Assembly: GCA_032358165.1 (NCBI GenBank)
Contig: JAALGY010000019.1
Location: 1,984,001 to 2,048,000 of the forward strand
DNA: 64,000 nt
From: Diplosphaera chodatii
Taxonomy: Eukaryota; Chlorophyta; Trebouxiophyceae; Prasiolales; Stichococcaceae
Reading direction: 5' to 3'
The translations under genes were made by a program, and so were the position numbers. Under the pieces are notes generated by a model, which had not been told where the DNA came from, made no database searches, and saw only the letters and a list, made by a program, of their open reading frames with translations. Every line of letters begins with the position of its first letter. The stretch's first letter is position 1. This document shows positions 12,707 through 22,930 of the stretch, piece after piece.

Positions 12707-13380
12707 CGTAGCAGCATATGGTGATTTTGGCGCAATGCCAGCGATACCATCAGCAACCCTACTGGTAGTGAGTACCAATGCCGCAGACACAGGATATCGA
12801 TCACTGCGCAGGCGACAGCAACAGGGTAGGGAGTCGTGTCAACAGTATGTTGCAGCATGAAGAGACCAGTGGGGTAACGTTTTGGTGGCGGTGTGAGGAG
12901 TGGCTCACCGATTTTGAGTGCCGTTTTGGGTGTTGCCATGTGGTGCGGGCCGGTAGGCATGCGAATGCAACAGGAGCGCTGATGCGGCAGCTTTTATGAG
13001 CAGCATTTCTGAGTATGGCACCGGTATGCGCAGCATTGACACTTAGACGACTTTTCGGTGTATGGGTTCAGGAGATTTGTGTTCGACCTCAGCATTGACA
13101 ATTTTGTTGTTATGATAGGGTGTGTCAGGGTTCACACAATGTGTGAAGAGTCAAACTCACAAGGCCTCCAGACTTATGCCCTCTCGCATGATGCCAATGG
13201 CTTGCTGAAGGCCTGCTGCGGTGACACCACAGATAGGTCCAGGGGTTGTGCCTACTCAACTGAGTTTGAGCAGCACAAATGAGCCACCAAGCTGACCACG
13301 TAACATTTCAAGTCTGCTCTGAGTGCACTTGCACATCACCAGCATCCCCACTTATCAACCCGCCGCCCCACTTGCCGGCA
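12707..13380. other. Convergent intergenic region
   Basis: About 0.67 kb between the LarB-like stop and the SmG stop. Short ORFs occur on both strands without splice or family support. I see no RNA gene or repeat. Confidence 0.5.
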
Positions 13381-14077
13381 TCATGCTCCGTCCAGCGCCT
13401 CTATGCTGACGATGCTGTTGCCCCGCACGACCTGCAACAGACACTTGAGACCCCTGTCACGCGCCTTGCCACACCCATTGCTGATCTGCCCGTGCGCCCT
13501 GTAGTATATCATGCTGCATGCCAACACCACACACAAGGTGCGGTATGGAGACTGATGCCCGTGCAGCCTGGACGGCACACGCATGGATGATGCAGGGTGC
13601 CCACCACCATGCCAATGTCGGCCTTCGTCTTGGTGTCCACCGTGCCGTCCAGCACCAGGTTCATGAACTGGTCGAACCCGCGCAGCACGCCCATCACCCC
13701 CCGGTTCCCATTCAGCTGGACTGCAGGAGGCAGAGGCGACACAGAGTCGCCATACGAGGCCCCCTGAACGGAGTCTGCTGTATGAGCTAATGCATGGCAT
13801 GCCGTTGCCGGCCAGCGCCGCTGCAAGCGCCAGAGCGTACGCGCAATCGCCGCAGTTACTCAAAACCTGTGGCAAACTGCTGGGCTCCGCTGACGTCACG
13901 GAAGCTACCCCTTCGGTGGTGCACCTAATTGCATTCTCTTTGCAGCTGAACGATCAAGCAGTCGCAAGTGGCGAGGTCAGAAACACTCTGCCGGCGCAGC
14001 CGGTGGCTGCCCATGCACTCACTGTTGAGCTTCTTGTCCATGAAGCCCTTCAGCTCCGGCGGCTGCACCTTTGGCAT
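13381..14077 (-). CDS. SNRPG: Small nuclear ribonucleoprotein G (SmG)
   Basis: Three exons (14077-14023, 13720-13605, 13431-13381) join in phase to a 73-residue protein, the normal SmG length. It begins MPKVQPPELKGFMDKKL, then the Sm1 motif (NGNRGVMGVLRGFDQFMNLV) and the Sm2 motif (VVRGNSIVSIEAL). SmG is one of the seven Sm proteins that form the ring on U1, U2, U4 and U5 snRNAs in the spliceosome. The close paralogue LSm7 is larger and has a different N-terminus, so SmG is preferred. It lies in tandem upstream of nothing related: PEN-2 on the same strand ends 460 bases away. Confidence 0.95.
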
Positions 14078-14537
14078 GCTGCCGGGCTGCCGTCAGACCG
14101 GGCACTCAGCGGCGCAGCCCCAAGTTTGGCTGTTGTTGCAGGGAGGGATCAGCCCACGCAAACCAGGTGCAGTTGCAAGGCTTGCAACTGAAACTTCTGA
14201 TCTGGGTGCGTGACAGCGCGCTGTTTCCACTGATGCAACGCTGAGGGTGTCCTGACGCTGTATCACGGCGAGTACAGCGCGGCAGCGAGGCTCACACACT
14301 GACTGCAGTTCTTTGCTGCGGAGCAAACTTGGCCACTGCAGGGTGGCTCACACTGTCGTCGTTTGATCGACGACACCACGACAGGGTGTCAATGTGCCAA
14401 TCGTAGCTGTTGTCCGTACTAATGTTCAAGGAGCATCCCTGGCAACACCCTTCCAGCTTGTTACCCCAGCCACCACAGGTGCAATCAGTTGTGTACACTG
14501 CCGAGAGGCAGCATGGACAGGCAGAGGGCACCGCCAA
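14078..14537. other. Intergenic spacer between SmG start and PEN-2 end
   Basis: About 460 bases separating two tandem minus-strand genes, expected to hold the SmG promoter and the PEN-2 3' UTR. I see no coding signal. Confidence 0.45.
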
Positions 14538-15386
14538 TCAGAACACCAACCCATACTTCGCCATGTCAATGCGTGAAGCATCCAGCTGATCAAACAGCTT
14601 CTCACCGAACAGAGCTTCCTGGCCTGCACACGAGGCATGCCATGTGAGAACCACAGCTAGTCCGCTTTCAGCACAGGAGGCAGGGGCCATTCAGTCGCGG
14701 ACGCATGAGGCTTGTATGAGGCACAATGGCATACCTATCATGAATGCAAGACACCAGGGCAGGAAAACCGCCATCATGACAGCGAAGCCAATGGCTGACC
14801 GCCGCGTCACTGCATGATGCACAGCAACCTCGTCAGCATACATTGCAGGTCACAAGCCCAACAGCGCCCCATGCTGCCAGACGCCGATCAAACACCACGA
14901 CGCGTCATTTATTAAACACTCCAGGCAAGGCGACCAGCAGTGATGATCACATTTTGCGACCTCGGGGTCGTGTCCATGCCGGAAGTCGGGCCAGAACAGC
15001 CAGACATTGACAAGCCAGAGGAGCGGCAGCAGCACAAAGCCGCCGTGATACACTGCAGGCATGACGCACTTTTATCAGTCCAGGATGCCGAAACACAGGT
15101 GCTGCATGCAAGCAGCGCAATCCAATTCTGCGGAATGGCTGCCAAGGCTGTGCAGCTGCTGCGCACTTTTGCGGCACAGTGCCTGCGCAACGCCGGCGGG
15201 AACTCTGTCGCCATCCACCGTCTCCACCAGTCCGCGTCGCAGCAGTGCGGTGTGCTGCGGACCAGCACTGCCATCGTGATGGCCATCGCCGTCACCCCGT
15301 TCGTCTGCCGCTCCATCCTCGTCTTGGCGGATCATCACCACCGTCTCCTCCTGCTGCGCGTCCTGGGCGGCTGGCTGGATCTCCAT
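14538..15386 (-). CDS. PEN2: PEN-2, gamma-secretase subunit (presenilin enhancer 2)
   Basis: Four exons (15386-15167, 15052-14951, 14809-14735, 14623-14538) join in phase to 160 residues. The conserved core reads LCRKMYHGGFVLLPLLWLVN then VWLFWPDFRHGHDPEVAK, a close match to the CRK-GGF-LP-LWLVN signature of PEN-2. A second hydrophobic segment follows (RSAIGFAVMMAVFLPWCLAF), then a tail with GQEALFGEKLFDQLDAS, as in plants. PEN-2 is a small ER/Golgi membrane subunit needed to activate presenilin, the intramembrane aspartyl protease. The acidic, Gln-rich N-terminal extension of about 70 residues makes it longer than animal PEN-2 (101 aa) and nearer the plant form. The intron 2 donor is weak but phase demands it. 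The first ATG could be one or two codons off. Confidence 0.88.
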
Positions 15387-16314
15387 GGTGGATGGGCGCC
15401 AACAATGCCGTGGTGTAGTGCCAAACCGTGCGATGGACTGCTGAGTAAGCTCCAAGCTGTGGGGCTCGAGCGCGTCCAGTCTGATCCAACTGCCTGCGTA
15501 TGCTGCGAAACGTGTTCTTGCTTGACCCGCGAGCACCCGTGCTTGACAGAAGGGCACTTGCCGCACAAGTAAAACACAGTTGCACAGAAAGTAGCTCTGG
15601 AGCAGCTCTGGCTGTCGCCGCTCCGGATGACAAGGTTCTTGGCAAGATGCGACTGCGGTGTGGTCGAGCTGTGAACAGAGCGCAACAGCAGAGAACTGAA
15701 GAAGTTCTACTATTGCCCCTCGCATCCATTATTCGCTGCCGCCGATCTTGCCTTGCTGTCATGCTGTCAGCCTGGAGGCTGGCCCCCGCGCTGCAACGAT
15801 GCCTGGACGCCAGTGTGCATGACCAGCAGAGTCTAGTACGTCAGGTAGCGCTATGTCAGCGAGCAGCATGGTAGCGGCGCAGCCGACCGCCCCGGTGCGG
15901 TCGCCAGCACTCGCATCGCAAAGCAGATGCATCCGTTGTCCAGGTGGGTGGCACTAGCAGCTGTGATGAAGGCACCTTTCGAGTGTATGTTGCAGTGCTG
16001 GATTTTTTTCTTGCATGTTTGACGTTGATCAAGGGGCTACACAGACCTGCATTCTTGGAGCATGTCCTTCAGCATATCCTGGCTGTGGTGACAGCAAGTC
16101 ATGTAGCCCTGCCGGTCGTCATGTACGGAGCGTACAGCTTAGGATCAATTGGGCAGCTGATATGAGACTGCGTGCTGAAAAGATTGCACGGACAACGAAG
16201 CGGTGCAGTCATGCCGTGCGTGGTCAGCAGCGCTCTGCTCTGTCATCAGCACAGACGGAGATATAGAAGCAGGCAGTGGCTTTTGCGGGAGGAAGGTTTT
16301 GGCATCTGCTGTGG
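15387..16314. other. Divergent intergenic region between PEN-2 and HCF136
   Basis: About 0.9 kb between divergent starts. It may also contain an upstream exon of HCF136: a short frame from 16214 could splice in phase just before residue APFGAAQQ, but that intron would be only about 75 bases. No other gene or repeat is seen. Confidence 0.4.
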
Positions 16315-17529
16315 ATGCGTTCACTGTGTGACAACAACACATGTGGTGTTGCTTCTGCAGCAGCGCCCTTTGGCGCAGCGCAGCAGCCGCGGCAGCAGCG
16401 CACAGCTCTGCAGACGCGGTGCGAGGCACAGCGGAGCAGTGCCGCAGAGGAGGCGTCCGTCGTTGGCCGGCGGAATGTGCTGGGAGGCGCGCTCGCAGCT
16501 GCTGCAGCGCTTGCCACCCAGCCGCAGCTGCCGGCCTTCGCCAATGAGGATGTGTCTGAGGAGTGGGAGAAGGTGGACCTGCCGATCGACCCCACGATTG
16601 TGCTGCTAGACATAGGCTTCACTGGTACTGACCCCAACCACGGGTTCCTGCTGGGCAGCCGGCAAACGCTGCTGGAGACGAAGGATGGCGGCAAGACATG
16701 GGAGCCCCGCACCGTGGCAGCAGCGCAGGATGATGCGGGCATCAACTACCGCTTCACGAGCGTCTCGTTCGCCGGAGACGAGGGCTGGATCGTGGGCAAG
16801 CCCGCCATCCTGCTGCACACAACCGACGGCGGCAAGAACTGGGACCGGGTGCCGCTGTCGGCCAAGCTGCCGGGCGACCCCGTCTTCGTGCACGCCCTGG
16901 ACAAGCCCGGGAACGCGGAGATGGCGACCGGAGAGGGCGCCATCTATGTGACCGACAATGCAGCGTACTCCTGGAAGGCAGCGGTGCAGGAGACGGTGGA
17001 TGCGACGCTCAATAGAACCGTGTCCAGCGGCATCAGCGGGGCCAGCTACTACGAGGGGTCGTTCAGCCAGATCGCCCGGTCGGCGCAGGGCAACTACGTC
17101 GCCGTCTCCTCGCGCGGCAACTTCTACCTCACATGGGAGCCCGGACAGACGTACTGGCAGCCGCACAACAGGCCGGTGGCGCGGCGGCTGCAGAACATGG
17201 GCTGGACGCCCGACGGCCAGCTGTGGGTCTCGACCCGCGGCGGCGACGTGCTGATCTCCCCCGAGGCGGGCGTCTCCGAGAAGTTCGACGACAAGCGCAT
17301 CGGCTCCCGCGGCTTTGGCATCCTGGACGTCGGGTTCAAGGACCAGGGTCTGGGCTTTGCGTGCGGCGGCAGCGGCAGCCTGTTCAAGACGCAGGACGGC
17401 GGCAAGAGCTGGAAGCGCGACAAGGCGACTGACAATGGCGTGGCAGGCAACCTGTACGCCGTCAAGTGGTCGCCAGCGGGCCGCGGCTTTGTGCTCGGCA
17501 ACGATGCCATCCTGCTGCGTCACTTGTGA
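16315..17529 (+). CDS. HCF136: Photosystem II stability/assembly factor HCF136 (Ycf48)
   Basis: A single exon from ATG 16315 gives 404 residues. HCF136/Ycf48 is a lumenal seven-bladed propeller needed early in photosystem II reaction-centre assembly, where it binds newly made D1. The N-terminus is bipartite: a basic stromal transit region, then VVGRRNVLGGALAAAAALAT ending in LPAFA, a twin-arginine lumen signal. The mature part starts NEDVSEEWEKVDLPIDPTIV. Propeller blades carry the repeated Asp-box-like motifs TKDGGKTWEPR, TTDGGKNWDRV and TQDGGKSWKRD, plus family segments GWIVGKPAILL and RGFGILDVGFKDQGLGFACG. The frame opens to 16276 with a GTG but no earlier in-frame ATG. A short upstream exon is possible. 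No introns are needed. Confidence 0.93.
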   Translation: MRSLCDNNTCGVASAAAPFGAAQQPRQQRTALQTRCEAQRSSAAEEASVVGRRNVLGGALAAAAALATQPQLPAFANEDVSEEWEKVDLPIDPTIVLLDIGFTGTDPNHGFLLGSRQTLLETKDGGKTWEPRTVAAAQDDAGINYRFTSVSFAGDEGWIVGKPAILLHTTDGGKNWDRVPLSAKLPGDPVFVHALDKPGNAEMATGEGAIYVTDNAAYSWKAAVQETVDATLNRTVSSGISGASYYEGSFSQIARSAQGNYVAVSSRGNFYLTWEPGQTYWQPHNRPVARRLQNMGWTPDGQLWVSTRGGDVLISPEAGVSEKFDDKRIGSRGFGILDVGFKDQGLGFACGGSGSLFKTQDGGKSWKRDKATDNGVAGNLYAVKWSPAGRGFVLGNDAILLRHL

Positions 17530-18018
17530 TGAGCAATGGAGCCGCCACGTGTCCTAACCCTGCGGCAGGATAGTGACAGCTCTTGCTACGCACACTGCGA
17601 GGCAGTCTGCAGCGGCAAAGGAGGATCAGCTTCGGGCCCCGTCTCTCAGCAGGTCCCAGATGGCCAACAGCTGTGCATCACATCGGTTTGCTTGTCGGTT
17701 TGCTTTTCAGATGCGTCTGGTACAGCTGATATCGTGCGACAGACAGATCAGTCAACCAGAGGAGGCCAAACTTCTGCCAGTTTGGTTGTCACCAGCAGCA
17801 GCCAAGAATGCACAGTAGTGTGAAAGCTGAGACTTGAGCACCCATGCACCTATATCATCAACATGCACGTGCTTGCCCCAAGCATCATCTTGCAACACCC
17901 CACCTTCTTGCAGTGTGCCCAGGCACGTGCCTGTGACAAGATGTGCGCAATCCGAAGAGTGGTTCACTTCACAGTCTTCATTGTGATCAGAAGTGCAAAC
18001 AACAAACAAAGTACGCCC
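17530..18018. other. Intergenic region between HCF136 and the malonyl-CoA synthetase gene
   Basis: About 0.49 kb between two plus-strand genes, holding the HCF136 3' UTR and the next promoter. No coding signal or repeat is apparent. Confidence 0.5.
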
Positions 18019-21000
18019 ATGGAAGTGCTGCGGGCTGCTGCTAGGTTCGTGCAGCGCCCTGCTGTCGTCTCGGAGGGTATCACATTCAGGTGCAGCCCGA
18101 GGATCGTTCGCATCGTGAAGAGCTCGCATGCTATACATCAGGCTGACGCATTACAAAAGCGTTTCGCATTGACGTACGGCAGTGTCTAGCGAGTCCTGGG
18201 AAGTCCAATGCATCGTGCGGCACCTACAATGCATGCACTCTTCACTTGTCACCATTGCGTCCACTGCAGGTACGCTGATCTGCTGGAAGGGGCAGCCACT
18301 GTCAGCAGCCGGCTGCTGCAGGCGGGTGACTTTGGGGATGGCGCCGCCGATGACGCCACAGGGTCGCGCGTTGCGATCGCGGCGCAGCCAGGTGAGATGT
18401 CATCAGCGGGATCACCCTCAGAGCTCACGGTGCAACGCGGGCATCAGCGTGCATACAGAGTCGGATGACCATGCGGAGGCGGAACCTGGAACGAGCACTC
18501 GTGGCAGGCCCACACTGGCTGTCGACTATTGGAGAGCTTCAATGCTTGTTTCCCACCATTCAAAGCGATCCGAGACATTGCTTGACGTGCCGCTGCAGGG
18601 CCGCAGCATGTGGCCGGGACGTGGGGCACATGGCTGGCGGGCGGCGTGGCAGTGCCGCTGTGCCTCAGCCACCCGCCCAGGTGAGTACCAAAAGGGTTTA
18701 GGGCATTTTGGGGTGACACATCTCGCGCCCTGCTGTTGCATGTCAGCGAGATGCGCACCACAGTGGGTTTGGCGGTGCCAGTCCCTCTCAGCGCCACTGT
18801 GTTCAGGCAGCCAGCAGGCGAAGCGGCTTCAGCTGTGCCTGCAACAGACTTGCGGTTAGTGCTGCTGGAGGATTCCATCAGGTAGTCAGTAGGCGACGAC
18901 GGAAGACATCACGACCACAAGCCCCAGGATGCGTGCTCTCCTGCAGGCAGCTGGCGTACATGCTCGAAGACTCGGGTTCGACGGTTGTGCTGGCCACGGA
19001 GCAGCACGCCGAACAGTTGCGGCCAGTCGCAGAGTCCACAGGCACGGCGCTGCAGGTAAGGGGCGGCTGGCTGACCAAGCGCCACCTGCACTGGCATGCT
19101 CCTGCACCTGCCTCTGGCAAGCCCACACATACGCATGGCCCATGCTTAGCACACCTGCAAATGGCGATACCCGATCTTCACCTGCCGATTTCAGGTCATG
19201 GACACCCTCACACCCCGCGCCGAGGGCAATGCGCCGTCGCTGGGGCCGTTCATCGCAGAGGCCTTCGAGCGCCAGGACAGCCGCAGCGCCGACCACAAGG
19301 CGGCGCTGTTCATCTACACCAGCGGCACCACGGGCGCCCCAAAAGGCAAGCATTTTATCTTTTAAAACCTATGAAATTCCCGTATATAATAAAAAGAGTA
19401 CATAGCGCAGCTGCAGCGCCATGTGCAGTCCTGAATGTGATGTGGACCACGAAGTGCAATCAGATTCTGCACGTGTTGTTGACCAGCATCAGCAGGTCCG
19501 CGGGCCTTGGGGCATGAGTGTTGCAGATGCGGCTGATGCCTTTTCTTCAAACCGGGCCGGTATGCACGACAGGTGTCGTGCACACGCATGCCAGCCTGGC
19601 GGCGCAGATAGCGGCGCTGGTGGCAGCCTGGGAGTGGACACCACAGGACAGGTGCAACATGTTCCTGGAACGGCTGTAACCTTGACCGCACTCCAGTCTG
19701 CAGCATGCAGCACTTCCTGCAAAACATCAGCTCGACTTAGCTGCAGTGGCACCTGGAGATACTGGGTTGGCAGCATGTGCTGCAAAGACACCAGTTCGGC
19801 ATGGAGGAAAGATTCAACCATATCAGTTGCAAGCTGCCCGGACACCTTGAGCGTGACCCATGCCGGCAGGCTGCTGCACGCGCTGCCGCTGCACCACATC
19901 CACGGCGCGGTGGTGGGGGTGCACACCCCGCACGCGGCGGGCGCCTGCGTGGAGTTCCTGCCCAAGTTCTCGCCAACAGCCGTCTGGGACAGCCTCATGG
20001 TGAGGCAGTCGTGTGCATTGAAACGTTTATGGTCGGTGCCAGTGCCATGTAGGGTCCAGGCCCGACGACACGCCGGCCGACCAAGGTGTTGTGTGCACCC
20101 TGCTGCAGAGGCGCGACGAGCCGGTGTCCGTCTTCATGGGCGTCCCCACCATGTACGACTACCTGCTGCGGCACCACCGCACCCGGCCAGCCGCCCAGCA
20201 GGCAGCCACCAGGTGCCCGCCAGCTTCACCGCGCCGGCTAACCACTGTCTTAGGGGCCACGTGGTATCGTATCTAGGAGACATGGACACCGGTCAGAGTA
20301 CACCAATGGTGCAGTGGCAGTCTGGTGTGAGTGCAAGCTGTGCACCTGGTGCAGGCAGGCCGCCGCGGGCTTGCGGCTGGCGGTCAGCGGCTCGGCCCCG
20401 CTGCCGCTGCGGCTGTTCGACGACTGGCGGGAGCTGGCAGGTTGGTTGCTGTTGATACCCGTGGCATGCTGTGGCACCCGCTTGTGGGAACTCAGTAGCT
20501 GGAACCAGACAGGCGGGCGGGACATGCGGACCGTTGAGCACACTCAGGTTGGGGGTTGGTCCATCTGTGGTGCTGTGCGCTAGCACGGTGTCTCATGAGC
20601 TGCAGGGCAGCCGCTGCTGGAGCGCTACGGCATGACGGAGGCCGGCATGCTGCTGTCGAACCCTCTGCACGGCGAGCGGCGGCCCGGCAGGTGGGCACAC
20701 CCGCCCATGTTGTGCTCAGTGTTGGCTCGACGATCTGCGTAAGTGGCGTGTCTGCCTGGTACTGCCTGGGGCGAAGGATCAAGCGGCTTCCCGCGAGGTC
20801 ACGAGCCTGATGCGGGGTGCTGCTGCCCACATGCAGTGTCGGGCAGCCCCTACCTGGAGTCTCAGCGCGCTTGGCGCCAGCAGAGGCAGACGGCAGCCGC
20901 GCCAGCAGCAGCGACGGCGACAGCAGCAGCGGCAGCCCAGAAGAGTCTGGTGGGTTGCTATCACCAAAGCGGCTGCTGATGTGCAGCCTAGTCCAGCCAA

Positions 21001-22582
21001 GTACTCAGTAGCATGTGCATTCTGGCTGTGATCTTCGTGGCAGCTGCCTGCTGTGGCAGCTGAGCTGGCGCCATGTTAGCATGGAGGCTGCAAGCACCAA
21101 GTATCTGCCTGAGTCGTCTGCTTGCGACTCCCTTGTAGCCTTTCATGCGCAAAACCAAGCAGCATGCGCTGCTACAGGAGATGGGGAGCTCCAGGTGAAG
21201 GGCCCCAACCTGTTCCGGGAGTACTGGCAGCACCCTGATGCCACTGCAGAGGCCTTCACGCCCGATGGCTGGTTCCGCACCGGTGAGCACTGTTCCGCGT
21301 GGGCCTGCTGGAGGTTGATCCAGAGGCAACCAGGATGCATGACTTGCAGCGCTGCCCAGGTCCAGTCACCACAGACACCCTCTGCGCTGCATGCTCACCT
21401 GCCTGCACGAACATCCGCATTCATGCCGGCCTCACACACACCCCAGGGCCGTCCCACAGAACCTGCTGCCCTGCAGGGGACACGGCGGCGCTGCAGGGCG
21501 ACCCGGCCGGCATCTTGCATCTGCCGCCGTGCCGGCCTTGCACCTGCTTCAGTTTCGCTTCAGGGAGTGTGCTTCCTGCTTCCAGGGGACACGGCGGCGC
21601 TGCAGGGGGGCCCGCCGGCGTACGCCATCCGCGGCCGCACCAGCGTGGACATGATCACCAGCGGCGGGCACCGCGTCAGCGGCCTGGAGCTGGAGAACGT
21701 GCTGCTGCGGCACCCCGGGGTCGTGGAGGCCGCGGTGCTGGGCGCGCCCCACGAGCAGCTGGGCGAGCAGGTGACCCAGCTTTGCTGCACCCCCTTGGTC
21801 ACTCCTATCCTCCACCTGAAACCGTGATGCGGGGCGCGCGCTACAAGCAGCTGGGTGAGCAGGTCACCCAGTGTGTCAGTGGGGTTTACCCATCAACCAT
21901 CATCCGCAGTGACATGGTTTGGAAGGCCTCGAAGGCCAGCCGCACGCATCAGGGCCGGCAAAACAGTTTTGAGCAATGTGCACAAGCTGCTGGCAGGGTT
22001 GTTCACAGCGCCACGGCAGGGTAGGATCCGTGGCCTGTACAGGCTCTGATGGGCATGGATCGATGCTTGATCCACGTTTACGTGCGGCACATTGGATACG
22101 CGTCTGGTAGTGTGCCACAGCGCTGCAGGTGGAACGGCCGGGATAGCATCAGATCGCACACAGTAGGTAGCGACTGACATCAACCTGCCCTAACATGCAA
22201 TGTGCTGTCCAATATCGCAGGTGGTGGCGCTTGTGGCTCGGTCAGACACGCAGCTCAGCGAGGATGCACTACAGGCCTGGGCCGCGAATGAGGTGGCGCA
22301 GTATCAGGCAAGCCTTACACTATGCACTGAAAGTCTGAAACTGACCGCCAGATAGCATTCGGAGGCCAGACGTGGACACCATCAGCATGTGCGTGTGTTT
22401 ATGCATGACCAGACGCTCATTACAGCCCATGCAATGCGACGTTCTGCTGTTACATCTGCGTCGCACCTGAATAACACCTTGATGTGCAGGTGCCCAAGCG
22501 CATCAAGTTCGTTGATGCCGTGCCTCGCAATGCCATGGGCAAGGTGAACAAGAAGGCGCTGTTGACGGACTACTTCTCATGA
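18019..22582 (+). CDS. Malonyl-CoA synthetase, ACSF3/AAE13-type acyl-activating enzyme
   Basis: Fifteen exons join with full phase agreement to 533 residues: 18019-18089, 18270-18391, 18599-18680, 18947-19055, 19195-19345, 19573-19651, 19870-19999, 20109-20212, 20355-20440, 20606-20690, 20837-20949, 21178-21282, 21586-21770, 22221-22307, 22490-22582. The enzyme adenylates a carboxylate and transfers it to CoA. Motifs: [11 protein letters not shown] (169-179, ATP loop), [32 protein letters not shown] (about 319), [20 protein letters not shown], and the catalytic-lysine tail GKVNKKAL (520-527). The overall pattern matches the ACSF3/AAE13 branch that makes malonyl-CoA from malonate. No clear organelle presequence is seen, so a cytosolic form is likely. 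Introns 5 and 14 use GC donors (AAAAG/GCAAGC and ATCAG/GCAAGC). Both edges of exon 13 are duplicated in the flanking introns. Confidence 0.92.
21474..21607 (+). repeat. Direct duplication of the 3' splice site and start of ACSF3 exon 13
   Basis: A 25-base block, the CAG acceptor plus the first 22 exon bases, is identical at 21474-21498 and 21583-21607, 109 bases apart. The downstream copy is the one that keeps the protein frame; the upstream copy is a decoy acceptor whose use would shift the frame. Confidence 0.85.
21740..21871 (+). repeat. Direct duplication of the 3' end and donor of ACSF3 exon 13
   Basis: A 40-base block spanning the exon end and donor (21740-21779) recurs at 21832-21871 inside the next intron with 5 mismatches by my alignment. 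Both copies retain GAGCAGGT at the splice junction, so either could act as a donor. Confidence 0.8.
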
Positions 22583-22930
22583 AGTCGCCCACCGATGCCC
22601 ATGGCAGAGGTCGCCCTACACCCTTGATGATCGGGCATGTGCACACTGCTCAGCAGCTCAGGCATCACGGAGACTCATCGTGGATTGCTGTACCATCGAC
22701 CTGAATGCATTGTATACATCAGGCTACAGCAACAACGACAGTCGTACATCAGCCCGTTAAATGATGCGCTGTGGTCAGCATGCTTGCTGACTGTGTGAAT
22801 GGCTCTGAATGCTGCAATGTGCAGCCAGCGTCAGTGCTAACAAGCTACAACTGTAAACAATGGTAGTGCTGGACAGTTAATGTATCAAGGAAGTAGTATG
22901 CCTGAAGTGCATCGAAGGCTCGTGCAGCGT
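22583..22930. other. Convergent intergenic region
   Basis: About 0.35 kb between the ACSF3 and LOG-like stops, holding both 3' UTRs. The only signal I see is a TGTAA at 22852. Confidence 0.45.
22852..22856 (+). promoter_or_regulatory. Candidate TGTAA polyadenylation signal for ACSF3
   Basis: TGTAA lies 270 bases past the ACSF3 stop, a usual distance for a green-algal 3' end. The short motif makes this tentative. Confidence 0.35.

Noticed and set aside
16606..17523. Minus-strand ORF of 305 codons over HCF136
   Set aside because: Antisense shadow of a clearly conserved plus-strand gene.
18743..18883. Possible extra ACSF3 exon ([16 protein letters not shown]...)
   Set aside because: The phase-correct join 18680 to 18947 gives the continuous family sequence without it.
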